NCBI RefSeq assembly: GCF_011075055.1
Contig: NC_058153.1
Span: 1,426,001 to 1,490,000 of the forward strand
Length of the DNA: 64,000 bases
Origin: Mangifera indica
Lineage: Eukaryota; Streptophyta; Magnoliopsida; Sapindales; Anacardiaceae
Direction: 5' to 3'
Part shown: positions 21,301 to 34,443 of the stretch, one piece after another
How positions within the stretch are numbered: the stretch's first letter is position 1
How the letters are laid out: every line of letters begins with the position of its first letter
Notes under the pieces: model-generated
Told to the model about the DNA's origin: nothing
Database searches by the model: none
What the model saw: the letters and a program-made list of their open reading frames with translations, nothing else
Program-made: the position numbers and the translations under genes

Positions 21301-23657
21301 GTGAATTTGCCTTAATTATTATGTCATTATATCTTCAATAGGTTAGGACACTTTGGATAATGCTTATGCTATTTCAAAGATTTGGAATGATGCTCTAGTT
21401 CTTCTTTGTGGGGATTTTAATTGTACACCAAAGGTGAATCACTTCTTTCACAAGTAAAGCGTCAGTTAGCATTATTTAATGGGAAATTTCTTTTTTTGTA
21501 TTTGTTGTTTATGGACAGTATTGGTAACTTTCGTCTTTTTATATGCTTTGAGTTTGATGCCCTAACTATAACATTTTTGTTTTGGTGAGAGTCCATTATA
21601 CAACTTTTATTTCAGAGCTGAAGGTAAAACATTTTCTTTGCTGTATATTCTTTATGTTCAGTGATTGAGACAATAGGAATTCAAATTATGCGCTGTTTGC
21701 TTCAGTTAGATTTGTCTGGAGTCGATAGAGATAAGGTGTCAGGGCAAGCTTCTGCTCAAATTCGTTCATGGAAGCCATATAATCCGAATCCCGGGTGGGG
21801 TTTGTAAAAGTGAGATAAGCTTTGTGTCTGTTGTGTGTTTCAGTTGTTGAAGCTAATGAGCTTTCAATATATTTAGGGTCCAGCCTGCTGGTGGTTCAAT
21901 ACAAGGTCCACTGGTGGTAGGTGAGGGGGAAGTTGGTGTTAAGCTGAGTGATCCTCTCTCTGACATGCAGAAGAACAAAGAATATGGTGATGCTGAAAAT
22001 GTTCCTTTTTTGAACAGCTCATCTCCATCTCAGTCCAATGATGCATTGCCAAATCTGAATAATAAGGCTTGCAGCAATATGCAATGCATGAATGAGAGTA
22101 CTGTCAGTGATGTGGCAGCAAATGAAACTGAGCAGATGGTGATAGATGGTTTCAAGGAACGTTCAAGTTGTCTTCACAGTGAAGGTCAGTTTCCTTCTGA
22201 TAAACATCATAGTAATGATGGAATCTGTAAATTGTCTCATTATAGAGCATCCCATCTGGAAGATAAATCTGATTTAACTGAGATGGGGACAAATGCCTCC
22301 TCACATTCAAATCATGGATCATCAAGTGAACATTCTGAGTCAAACATAATAATAGAGAGTGATGGATCTTGTGATTACTCTTGACTTTCCCGTGTGTAAT
22401 GATCATAGTAGAATCTTTGAATTTAGTCCTGAGGTCACAGGTGCTTCCAACTCAGAGATTCCACATCTGTCAAGTATTGGTGTAAAACAGGTTATCTGTT
22501 CTGCAAAATATAAAAATGACATCTCTGGTGCTCCTACTATTGACTCTCTAGCATCCATTGAACTGGAGAATCTGTTGGTGAGAAACTTAGATGAAGCAGC
22601 TAATAATCTGGAGAATCTATCTATAAACACCCCAGATGAAGCTGCTAAAAATATGGAGAATCTATCTGAGAAATCTAGGTGAAGCTGAAGTAGGTGGAAT
22701 TTTTGATGAAGATGACAATACATTTTTATCTGAATTACACAAGAATGAAGATTTCTTTCCTTCTAGTTCTGATCAGTTTGTAGGATCTACCTTGGGTGCT
22801 TCTTCTGAGGAACTTGGTGATGAAGTTCTCCATAATATTTCTCCTCCCTTGGGTTTTGAGGCTGTCGATGCGGAGAATACAACGTATGATCCATCATTGT
22901 GGATTCCAATGGATATAGCAACTGCTACTGGCAATGAAGGCTGCACCTTTCTGGAACACCCTCTACAGCTTAAAAGCACTTATGCAGAAGTGGAGGTAGA
23001 TCATTATTGAGCTTGCACTTCTATCAGATCTTGCAGTTGTTAGCTTTGACACATTCTTGATCACTTTAAAGGAAAGCAATATCCTAGTTTAATTTTTTTT
23101 TAAAACTGTTTAGGATGGTACAGGGACAAGGGATTCTAACGGAGAACCCTTGGTGACCAGTTACAATAGGTGTTTCATGGGCACTGTTGATTACATATGG
23201 TAAGTTTTTCTTTAAGGTTCTACTCGTTAGTTTGGGGTGATATTGATCTGAAATATGTTTTTCAACTTTACATTTGTTACATTGGTGTGTGAACAAATCA
23301 GCTTTAATTTGAAACTTTTTAGTTACTAGATACAACTTTACAATTGAAGTATTATTTTTGTTTTGACTTCACATACAGGCATTCTAGTGGTATCCAGACT
23401 GTTAGAGTTCTTGCTCCAATGCCAAAGCATGCTATGCGGTGGACCCTGGGATTCCCAACAGAGGTAATGCTGGGTTTTCTACTATTTAAGGGTTTATTTG
23501 AAAGGTTTAGAAATTTTGCATTGCCATTGTAAATACAGCAGTCTATTCTATATCTTATGATATTCTAAAATTGAACTACATCTCTGGCTGTCCTTTTTAG
23601 AAATGGGGTAGTGATCACATTGCCTTGGCTTCTGAAGTAGCAGTTGTGAGAGATTGA
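18306..23657 (+). pseudogene. CCR4-6: CCR4-homolog-6 deadenylase pseudogene, copy B
   Basis: Exon pieces run in canonical order. An Arg/Gly/Gln-rich N-terminal exon (18306-18579), read in the frame TRGRKTRSF..., ends in DYRAWEYAKVPPPPNS. The exon at 18796-18962 reads RFLILSYKLLADYLAIDHRG..HIPRHMLD, stop, EWRKRSIIFELGLWSADVMCFQ. Then come LESELRIRGYSSIWK (to 19281), MRTGN (19563-19615), FKLLYEESIEY (20276-20357), NFNENGLPLSTR (20497-20543), VVICNIHVLYN (21176-21257), the WNDA exon (21342-21433), the Ser/Asn-rich middle exon (21877-22995), GTVDYIW (23114-23199), TVRVLAPMPKHAM (23379-23463) and KWGSDHIALASEVAV (23601-23657). Lesions: Trp to stop at 18894-18896, SYN to SYK, lost AG before VDKF, Lys to stop in GEIKLGQ, and frameshifts in the WNDA exon, the SPLYNF exon and twice in the middle exon. 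Deadenylase activity is not possible. Confidence 0.92.
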
Positions 23658-24659
23658 CAGATCATATTCATAATGCTGCTGTTTGGTCGCAAGATAACTT
23701 ATGGCACTTGTCGAGTACTAAAAAGGTTCAGAGATGCCCATCAGGTACCTTGACATTCATCTATGTAGTGTCTTCCGATGTCAGGCATCTCAAGGAAAGT
23801 CCACAGGTTTTCTTCAAACAAATAACTTAATTACTCAGTCTCTCATACCGTTTTTGTAAATGTTATGTTGCTTTTGTTATAAATTGAAATTTTGATCAAC
23901 ATAGAATTACATATCATTGTTGCTGAACAGCTGCTATCTTAAAGTGGGCGCAAACAAAATTGATCAATAATGGTTTTTATTACCCTGAGGCTGCTCTTTT
24001 CATCCATTATATGACTTTGAGAAGTTGGTTTGGCTTGACATAAAGATTCGATGATTAATTACTGTTATGATTTTTATCTTTTCAACAGTTTCCCAGTTCC
24101 CTTTGAACCCTAAAAGGAGCCATTTTCAGAATCTTCACAGTTAGGTGATGTTTAATATGGACCATATGACAGGTTGTCAGGGCCAGAGACAGTGAAATCC
24201 AGAAACATGTGATTCAACATGAACTATTCTTCTTCTGACTGGGTACAGTCTCAATTACAAAAAACTTTTTGTTGGTTTCATCTGGAGGTGGATCCGAGTC
24301 AGCTCCCTGTTTGGCTCAAACAAGCCTGAACTCAAACTAGGGTAGTCTTAGCTTAACTAGATTTTGAGTTGAATCAACTTGATTTCATTGAGTCATTGGA
24401 AAATTGCCGCCGGATTCATCTTCTCTAGTTGCTTCCTGGTGGTTTCTCTGGGAGCTCTTTGTCAACTCAAGCTAACCCCTGTTTGGGTTCAGTTCAGCTT
24501 GATTCACCGCTAGTTTCATTGACATTTCACCTCTTCAAGGTCTCCAACAGCTCTTCTCTTTCTCAAATTTATTTTGCTAGGCTATCTAACAACTGAAACT
24601 CATTATCTTCATCATCTCTTTCTCAGTATTTTCTCTTCTATTTTCTGTTTGGATTTTTT
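23658..24659. other. 3' flank of copy B, no gene seen
   Basis: About 1 kb shared with unit 2 (33342-34341). It continues the sequence after the pseudogene stop (TCATATTCATAATGCTGCTG) and contains a MITE-like stretch around 24290-24420 (GGTGGATCCGAGTCAGCTCC on the left, GCCGCCGGATTCATC on the right). No reading frame is conserved or long. Confidence 0.45.
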
Positions 24660-24775
24660 TGTTAGAATATCCCGTAAAAACCAATCGCTTTAATTGGTTT
24701 TAAGGATTGTATATCTTACATATACATTATTAATAAAAGAAAAATTTTGTCATACTTTACATGTTTTCAACGTCA

Positions 24776-24827
<52 letters not shown>

Positions 24828-26310
24828 AGTTGTATATTACAGTCATATTAACTACATGCATACGACATGCGAAAGGTTCCGATGAGTTTTAATAAACGTC
24901 ATCAAATCGTTCCCTGCATAGACAATCTGTTTGGGCAATAGTATTGCATAGTGGGTGTTTGCTATATCACCACAGTATATCAATGGATGATATTAGACAT
25001 GATAGATATACACATGGGTAAACAATGGAACCATTTGATGGTTAGAGAACTGATCAAAGGTTATTCTATTATATTGTTTATCGAACGTGACCGCTGAACG
25101 ATGATCACATGGGCATTAATATGTAGTTAATGATACATCGTGAATCATACTAGTGTATAGATCTTTTGACTTGAGATATCACAGTTGTGTTTCGTTCCGG
25201 AACGTATGATTCATACGATGTATACCACGAGGCTAATCATGTCTCGTTCAGAAGCCATTTTGATTATATGTTGCTTGAGCGAGAGGACAAGTGATGATCA
25301 TACAAGGATCCGTCAGCTCGACTGTTCTCGAGTTTCTATACGAATATCGAGAAATCTAAGACACTGGCCAGTGTAGATAAAAGACCACAAGAAAAGAGTT
25401 TCGATGTGGCACGTTATGATGTATTACTTGATATTCAAAAAGATTAAATATTGGATTTTGATATTCCATGAATCCAAGTTTAATCGGGATGCAATGACGG
25501 AGGGATGGACTACATAGTAAGTGTGAGTAAGAAATGTTCATTTTATATTATGTGAAGCTTGTATTTCATTGTGATGTAGGGGTCATGAGACATTGTTAGA
25601 TGATACCACATGATTAGTGGAGCTTCATTTTGTAGCAGAAAATGAAGTATATCGGTTAACGACAGTTTTAGGTTATATAATGATATAATGAAACGTATCG
25701 TCCGATATGGGGCCTACGACTACGTCACTATGAACCTTGAAGGTCACACCTATATTTCAAGGAAGAAAATTGTGTTATGAAGCTGAAAATATTTATCCAT
25801 GGTTGGTTAGCACTTTCCGAGGATAAAAATTATGTTTTTCGAATAAGATTTGGAAAAGGGGCAAAATTGTCATTTTACACCTTTTAAATTGTTTAGAAAG
25901 TTAAAATGATTAATTTTGGGCACAAATGAATTAACATGTGTCAAATTCTCATTTCTCTTATTTATCAATCAATGAGAATTAAACATATGTTTTAACTTGA
26001 TAATTATCAAATTTTAATGCAATAAATGTGAGAAAAAATAAAGAAAAATATACATTTTTTTTTCTTCTTCTTCTTTGCCAGGAAATAGTTTTTCCTTTCT
26101 TCCATTTTTCTTCCTTGAAGGGTGCAAGTTAAGAGATCACTTATTTTAGTGATTCAAGCTTCCAAACTTCAAATCAAATTATAAAGTACAAGGTAGTTTA
26201 CATATTTCTATGTTTTATTTCTTGAAAAACTATATAAACTTTTCAATACCATTATTACATATGATGTGAACATAAATTAAAAATTTTAATTTTTTTATCA
26301 AAATCCTTCA
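24660..26310 (+). mobile_element. Solo LTR (1651 bp) inserted in duplication unit 1
   Basis: Starts TGTTAGAATATCCC and ends AAAATCCTTCA, the usual TG..CA borders. It is flanked by T-runs (a 5-6-base TTTTT(T) target duplication). The matching site in unit 2 (about 34335-34345, GGATTTTTTGTTTAATG) is uninterrupted, giving an exact empty site. There is no primer-binding site, internal domain or second LTR, so it is best read as a solo LTR. A long (AT)n tract lies at 24781-24822. The family is not assignable by eye. Confidence 0.87.
24781..24822. repeat. (AT)21 microsatellite in the solo LTR
   Basis: An uninterrupted 42-base AT dinucleotide run. The Tyr/Ile-repeat ORF crossing it is spurious. Confidence 0.97.
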
Positions 26311-26446
26311 TTTTTTGTTTAATGCCACAGAATTTTGTCTCTGCCAGTAAAAGACAACAGGACTAGGAATATATTAATCAATCCACATATTGCGGATTTT
26401 ACACGAGCCCACATGAGCAAAGATTTAGCTAATTTATTATAAGTTA

Positions 26447-29400
26447 ATCTTCATTATGTGTTGGAGAGGGTAAGAGATGGTGGTTAGTGTGTCATTAGGT
26501 AAAAGCAATATTGCCAATGGTAGGAGAGGGTAAAAAAAAAACCCTCGGTTTTGCAGGGGGAGGGGGGAACGTTATTTTTCAAAATTAGAAAACTTTAAAT
26601 AAGGATAAAGTTGTTAGTTTTTAAAATCTTATGAGAAAAACTTAATGAAAATTATATTTTTTTAATATTATTGATAAAATGATAATTTTACCCTGACTTC
26701 TAATATAAAAGTTTAACAGAAGTTAGCTTATAAGTGAAATTTTGAGTTTTTTAATCAAACTATAGAGATATATATTTATTTTAACATTAAACTCAGGCCA
26801 AAAATAATCTTTGGCCTTTTTAAAATCACAAATTTCAGCTGGCTTTTCATTATAAAATAGTAACGGTTTGGTTAAAATTTTATATAAGATTTATTTTAAT
26901 TTAAATTAATTTGATTGTAATATAATCTTCCCAATATCTATGTAATTAGAGAAAAATAAAACTTTGTTTTATTTACATCGTCAGGTTCATTCAATAGATG
27001 TCAAGACAACTCAATCATGGTGCTCTATTTGATTGGAAACATCTATACCTATATTAGTTAAACAACATACATTTGCCTTATTATTAGGCCAAAGGACTAT
27101 TTCCCACCCCAGGTATGTTTTTCCAAATTCACCACTGTTTACTTTAAAAATCTCATTTATTCATATATTGATTATTAAAAAAAATAATTTTAAGAGCAAA
27201 ATAATCATTTTATCTATAATATTAAAAATAAACTTAAATTTAATTTTTATTTTCCTCCCAAATCTTAAAAACTAATAATTTTTTTCTAACTCAAGTTTTC
27301 AAAAATAATATTTTCATGCTAAGGTTTCCAAACTTTTGGCTTGAATTTTTTGACAACGACCAACGATCTACAAGTGACGTCTCTTTCCCCCCAACGTTTT
27401 TTCTTTCTGATTGTGTGGCGTCTTCCCCTCCTAGGCATCTTCCTCTCCTATGTGTCATCATTGAGACAAAGATGACAAAGACAAGTCGTTTTTGTTTCGA
27501 CGAAGACCCGTCGTCTTCTTCGACAACGATGTTATACGGCGTCAAAAGATGTACAACTGAAAGGAAGGGCCATCAGAGAGGGAGAGTAAGTATTTGGAGA
27601 TTGTTGATCGTCGTAAAAAAATTAGATGTGAAGGTTTGAAAACCCTAGGGGGACCATGCAGTTTTTGATTATTACAGTAAGAATTCAAATTTTGCATTGT
27701 TTGGATTTGGAGAAAGAGAGATATAGACCGTGGAGTTGACAAAGAGGAAATAAACGACGTCGTTCGAGGATGAGGTGCATGTTTACCTATTTAGACTCAC
27801 GCGATTGACAAAGAGCGTGATCAACGCGCTTACTTTCTCGTCACTGCGACTCGATGAGCCGTTCTGCTCGTCTCCAATTCCTCGCCACCATGTTGTATCG
27901 CTTTGCTGTACTCTCCTTTGTCATTGTCTTTTCTCTCAATTTACACGCCTACTAAAAGCGTCTCGATTGTGATACAAGTTTTTATTTTGTAGAATACGAG
28001 AGGTAGAAAAACTAGAAGCTTTGCAAATGGATCAAACACCAGAGGGAGAGGCCAGTTCGTTACCGGAGACTCGCACTTACGTTCTGTCCGTCAAGGAAGC
28101 TTCTCTAACCAGCCACTTCAGCAACCGCCGCCGTCTAATCAAAATCAACAGTTCCGCTATCCTCGTCCATCGTTTTATCAAAATCAAGCAGTGCGGTCCC
28201 ACCGTCGTAAGCCATTGGATTATCGGGCATGGGAGTACGCCAAGGTACCGCCGCCTCCAAATTCTGGTAATTTTTTACATTTTCATTGTCATAAGTTGAA
28301 TTTGGGAAGATTAAATTTGCATCTTTTAGTTCAAATTTTAATTACATTGTAAAAACTGTTTAGCTTACTGGAAAACATGGTTTTTTTTCTTTTTTCAGTG
28401 AGTTAATGGTTTATTGGTTCATTTCAAAAGTAAAGCTGGTTGTTGGATTGACTTTGTTAGTTTGTTTTTTTGCTTGACAGAGCGGTTTTTAATTCTCTCG
28501 TATAAGTTGCTGGCCGACTACCTCGCTATTGATCACCGGGGCAAACTTTACCATCACATACCGCGTCACATGCTAGACTAGGAGTGGAGGAAGAGAAGTA
28601 TAATTTTTGAACTTGGATTATGGTCGGCAGACGTTATGTGTTTTCAGGTTATCAATCTACTACTTCATGAAGACCATCCAATCTTCGCCTTATTCTCTTA
28701 TGCTTTCTAACCCAGAAGTTTGGATCAACTATGATTGTTGCAGCTTTTTCATTTTTGGCAATTTCCTTTGTTCTGTTGTAAATTTACCGACTTTGAATAA
28801 TTGAAGTTCTTATTGTTTCGTGATTTTTATTCTGCATGGTTTATTGTTGCATTTTGTTTATTCTTTTTAATAATGAACAGTTAGTAATTCTTTTTTTCGG
28901 GAGGTTGATAAATTTCTAGACTTAGAGTCAGAGTTGAGGATTAGAGGTTACAGTAGCATTTGGAAGGTGAGTTTTGAAATGCAACCTTTGCCTTATTTTC
29001 TTATGTTTTTCTAACCCAGAAGTTTGGATCAAATCTGTGTAAATCTATTAACCTTTTTAATAATAATGTCTATTGACTCTATTTCAAGAATTACATAGTT
29101 GGATATAGGAAAAGGGGAATTGATACTCTCATTTTCAACTAGCTTAGACATTAATCATAACAGTTAGATAACTTAATCTATTTTAAAGACTAGGAAATTT
29201 ATTTTTTTGTTGAGAATTATAGTGTAACTTTGTTTAGTTTTCTATAGATGCGAACTGGAAATGCCATTGATGGATGTGCAATCTTTTGGCGAACATCAAG
29301 GTTCTCTGTCTTCCTGTTTTTATGGGTCTTGTTAAATTTTGCAGTACTTGGCTTACTTCTATCATTTAATTTGCTTGATTCATGGCAATAGATCTTATTT

Positions 29401-32400
29401 TAAATATGTAGTCTCTTTTCTTTCAACCTCCATTCTAACTTATGATGAGATGTTGTCATTTAGTGCAGCAAAGTCATGGTTACTAGTCCTAAAGTGCCCC
29501 TGGGGAAGCTAGAATAAAGTTTAGAGTCATGCAGCCCTTTGGGTTATAGAAGTTCCTGTTTACTAGGAGCAGTTGAAATTATATTAATAACCTCTTGTAA
29601 TGGCTAATTATATCAAGATATCTCTGGTATCTATCTTTTATCTCACTCTTGAAACTTGCTCATATATTCTCTTCTTTGATATCTGTAATAACATCCAGTA
29701 GCTATAAGGACTTTTTTCTACTTGGTTCTACTGTAGGTAATGTCCGAAATTTTGTCTCCATAATACCGGATTCTAGTTAGTATTTGGCTGAATATGTTTA
29801 ATTAGACTATTTTTTAATTCTTTTTCCTCTTGGTTTCTACTGGTCTCAAGATTTCAAATTATTATATTGAAGTTCAACTTTGATGTTCTTCTCATATTAC
29901 TTATAAAAAAATTTTATTGGTAATGTAGTCTGAAAGTTCATTTAATGATCTGTATAGTAGATTCAAATTGTTGTATGAGGAATCCATAGAGTATAATAAA
30001 CTCAGACTTCAGGATAATGTTGCACAGATATGTGTGCTTGAGGTATATCAAGACTTATTACCTTGAAAACCTACTAGGATTCACCTACTGTAAATATTTA
30101 TTTCTAGATGATTTATTTCTTGAATTTTATTGATTGATATGATTACTTCCCATGAAGTTCTTTTTTTGTTTTGTTGAACAGATGTTGGGTCAAAATTTCA
30201 ATGAAAATGGATTGCCTCTCTCAACAAGGTGACTCGAGAAATTAGTAAAACGCTTGTTTGTATATATCAGGCTAAATATTTTCATAAATTTGGTATGGAA
30301 TTATCTCGAACATCTTTTTGCTGTTTTTCACAATAGTAAACGTGAACATTGCTGGTAGAAGTATATGATCAATAAACATATATATCTAATATTCGTGATT
30401 ATGTAAAAGTTGTCTCTTCTTCATTGATTTCATATCCATAATATTAAACACCATTGATATAAATCTTACTGGGTATAATTGCAATTTGATGATCAAATGA
30501 AATGTTAAGATTTGTGGTTTTGATCTGTTCAAAGTAAATTCTAATCATATGAATTAAATGTTTAACTAATGCTTAATACTATCGGTAAAGGACTTCACAC
30601 TAATGTTTCTAGGCGTATTTGCTTCTTCACCTTAGTCCACTATTTCGTTCTGGAATTAATTTTAAATTATTACTTCTTCAAAATACTTTGCTTCGTATAC
30701 ATCATAAGGTTGATTTAGTAGATATCAAGACTACTCAATCATGGTTATCTGTTTGATTGTAAACATTAATGATGAAAACATATAGGGGTTAGTCACATCA
30801 AAACTGTTGTCCAAATGTTGTGGGGATACCATTTCATTAGCTTGTACTCTGAATTTCCAGTTCAGCTGGTTCTAGTAAGGTTGTCATCTGTAACATTCAT
30901 GTGCTTTACAATCCCAAAAGAGGGGAAATATAGCTTGGCCAGGTATGAACTGGACTCACATCTACACCTATATCAGTTAAACTAGGTGAATTTGCCTTAA
31001 TTATTATGTCATTATATCTTCAATAGGTTAGGACACTTTGGATAATGCTTATGCTATTTCAAAGATTTGGAATGATGCTCTAGTTCTTCTTTGTGGGGAT
31101 TTTAATTGTACACCAAAGGTGAATCACTTCTTTCACAAGTAAAGCGTCAGTTAGCATTATTTAATGGGAAATTTCTTTTTTTGTATTTGTTGTTTATGGA
31201 CAGTATTGGTAACTTTCGTCTTTTTATATGCTTTGAGTTTGATGCCCTAACTATAACATTTTTGTTGTTGTGAGAGTCCATTATACAACTTTTATTTCAG
31301 AGCTGAAGGTAAAACATTTTCTTTGCTGTATATTCTTTATGTTCAGTGATTGAAACAATAGAAATTCAAATTATGCGCTGTTTGCTTCAGTTAGATTTGT
31401 CTGGAGTCGATAGAGATAAGGTGTCAGGGCAAGCTTCTGCTCAAATTCGTTCATGGAAGCCATATAATCCAAATCCCGGGTGGGGTTTGTAAAAGTGAGA
31501 TAAGCTTTGTGTCTGTTGTGTGTTTCAGTTGTTGAAGCTAATGAGCTTTCAATATATGTAGGGTCCAGCCTGCTGGTGGTTCAACACAAGGTCCACCGGT
31601 GGTAGGTGAGGGGGAAGTTGGTGTTAAGCTGAGTGATCCTCTCTCTGACATGCAGAAGAACAAAGAATATGGTGATGCTGAAAATGTTCCTTTTTTGAAC
31701 AGCTCATCTCCATCTCAGTCCAATGATGCATTGCCAAATCTGAATAACAAGGCTTGCAGCAATATGCAATGCATGAATGAGAGTACCGTCAGTGATGTGG
31801 CAGCAAATGAAACTGAGCAGATGGTGATAGATGGTTTCAAGGAACGTTCAAGTTGTCTTCACAGTGAAGGTCAGTTTCCTTCTGATAAACATCATAGTAA
31901 TGATGGAATCTGTAAAATGTCTCATTCTAGAGCATCCCATCTGGAAGATAAATCTGATTTAACTGAGATGGGGACAAATGCCTCCTCTCATTCAAATCAT
32001 GGATCATCAAGTGAACATTCTGAGTCAAACATAATAATAGAGAGTGATGGATCTTGTGATTACTCTTAACTTTCCCGTGTGTAATGATCATAGTAGAATC
32101 TTTGAATTTAGTCCTGAGGTCACAGGTGCTTCCAACTCAGAGATTCCACATCTGTCAAGTATTGGTGTAAAACAGGTTATCTGTTCTGCAAAATATAAAA
32201 ATGACATCTCTGGTGCTCCTACTATTGACTCTCTAGCATCCATTGAACCGGAGAATCTGTTGGTGAGAAACTTAGATGAAGCAGCTAATAATCTGGAGAA
32301 TCTATCTATAAACACCCCAGATGAAGCTGCTAAAAATATGGAGAATCTATCTGAGAAATCTAGATGAAGCTGAAGTAGGTGGAATTTTTGATGAAGATGA

Positions 32401-34443
32401 CAATACATTTTTATCTGAATTACACAAGAATGAAGATTTCTTTCCTTCTAGTTCTGATCAGTTTGTAGGATCTACCTTGGGTGCTTCTTCTGAGGAACTT
32501 GGTGATGAAGTTCTCCATAATATTTCTCCTCCCTTGGGTTTTGAGGCTGTCGATGCGGAGAATACAACGTATGATCCATCATTGTGGATTCCAATGGATA
32601 TAGCAACTGCTACTGGCAATGAAGGCTGCACCTTTCTGGAACACCCTCTACAGCTTAAAAGCACTTATGCAGAAGAGGAGGTAGATCATTATTGAGCTTG
32701 CACTTCTATCAGATCTTGCAGTTGTTAGCTTTGACACATTCTTGATCACTTTAAAGGAAAGCAATATCCTAGTTTAATTTTTTTAAAAACTGTTTAGGAT
32801 GGTACAGGGACAAGGGATTCTAACGGAGAACCCTTGATGACCAGTTACAATAGGTGTTTCATGGGTACTGTTGATTACATATGGTAAGTTTTTCTTTAAG
32901 GTTCTACTCGTTAGTTTGGGGTGATATTGATCTGAAATATGTTTTTCAACTTTACGTTTGTTACATTGGTGTGTGAACAAATCAGCTTGAATTTGAAACT
33001 TCTTAGTTACTAGATACAACTTTACAATTGAAGTATTATTTTGGCTTTGACTTCACATACAGGCATTCTAGTGGTATCCAGACTGTTAGAGTTCTTGCTC
33101 CAATGCCAAAGCATGCTATGCAGTGGACCCTGGGATTCCCAACAGAGGTAATGCTGGGTTTTCTACTATTTAAGGGTTTATTTAAAAGGTTTAGAAATTT
33201 TGCATTGCCATTGTAAATACAGCAGTCTATTCTATATCTTATGATATTCTAAAATTGAACTACATCTCTGGCTGTCCTTTTTAGAAATGGGGTAGTGATC
33301 ACATTGCCTTGGCTTCTGAAGTAGCAGTCGTGAGAGATTGACAGATCATATTCATAATGCTGCTGTTTGGTCGCAAGATAACTTATGGCACTTGTCGACT
33401 ACTAAAAAGGTTCAGAGATGCCCATCAGGTACCTTGACATTCATCTATGTAGTGTCTTCCAATGTCAGGCATCTCAAGGAAAGTCCACAGGTTTTCTTCA
33501 AACAAATAACTTAATTACTCAGTCTCTCATACCGTTTTTGTAAATGTTATGTTGCTTTTGTTATAAATTGAAATTTTGATCAACATAGAATTACATCTCA
33601 TTGTTGCAGAGCAGCTGCTATCTTAAAGTGGGCGCAAACAAAATTGATCAATAATGGTTTTTATTACCCTGAGGCTGCTCTTTTCATCCATTATATGACT
33701 TTGAGAAGTTGGTTTGGCTTGACATAAAGATTCGATGATTAATTACTGTTATGATTTTTATCTTTTCAACAGTTTCCCAGTTCCCTTTGAACCCTAAAAG
33801 GAGCCATTTTCGGAATCTTCACAGTTAGATGATGTTTAACATGGACCATATGACAGGTTGTCAGGGCCAGAGACAGTGAAATCCAGAAACATGTGATTCA
33901 ACATGAACTATTCTTCTTCTGACTGGGTACAGTTTCAATTACAAAAAACTTTTTGTTGGTTTCATCTGGAGGTGGATCCGAGTCGGCTCCCTGTTTGGCT
34001 CAAACAAGCCTGAACTCAAACTAAGGTAGTCTTAGCTTAACTAGATTTTGAGTTGAATCAACTTGATTTCATTGAGTCATTGGAAAATTGCCGCCGGATT
34101 CATCTTCTCTAGTTGCTTCCTGGTGGTTTCTCTGGGAGCTCTTTGTCAACTCAAGCTAACCCCTGTTTGGGTTCAGTTCAGCTTGATTCACCGCTAGTTT
34201 CATTGACATTTCACCTCTTCAAGGTCTCCAACAGCTCTTCTCTTTCTCAAATTTATTTTGCTAGGCTATCTAACAACTGAAACTCATTATCTCCATCATC
34301 TCTTTCTCAGTATTTTCTCTTCCATTTTCTGTTTGGATTTTTTGTTTAATGCCACAGAATTTTGTCTCTGCCATAAAAGACAACAGGATTAGGAATATAT
34401 TAATCAATCCACATATTGCGGGTTTTACACGAGCCCACATGAG
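26447..34443 (+). repeat. Tandem segmental duplication, unit 2 (contains CCR4 copy C)
   Basis: Matches 16772-26417 minus the LTR. It begins inside the right half of a foldback element and ends at CCCACATGAG (34443), after which the sequence becomes unique (ACTTCATATGTGATC). It includes the truncated foldback element starting GGCCAAAGG at 27087, pseudogene copy C and the shared 3' flank. Confidence 0.93.
27993..33341 (+). pseudogene. CCR4-6: CCR4-homolog-6 deadenylase pseudogene, copy C
   Basis: Same exon set and order as copy B, from the Arg/Gly-rich N-terminal exon (27993) to the KWGSDHIALASEVAV exon with TGA at 33339-33341. It shares B's inactivating changes: the TAG at 28579-28581 replacing Trp after HIPRHMLD, SYK for SYN, the stop in GEIKLGQ, the frameshifts in the WNDA and SPLYNF exons, and both 2-base frame losses in the middle exon (near 32065 and 32350). 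C keeps GAG-GTT-GAT before KFLDLE where B has GTG, but both lack the AG acceptor. It keeps the family motifs GTVDYIW and GSDH. Inference: inherited dead from a common ancestor of both units. Confidence 0.92.

Larger units (their letters stand above)
16772..26417 (+). repeat. Tandem segmental duplication, unit 1 (contains CCR4 copy B)
   Basis: Sequence from ATCTTCATTATGTGTTGG (16772) to GAGCCCACATGAG (26417) matches 26447-34443 nearly base for base. Unit 1 is longer by 1651 bases because of the LTR at 24660-26310. Without it, both units are about 8.0 kb. A 29-base unrelated spacer (26418-26446) separates the units. Differences between units are scattered single substitutions and small indels, which suggests a recent event. 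Confidence 0.93.

Noticed and set aside
24694..24885. 63-codon ORF with repeated Tyr-Ile
   Set aside because: Translation of the (AT)21 microsatellite in the solo LTR.
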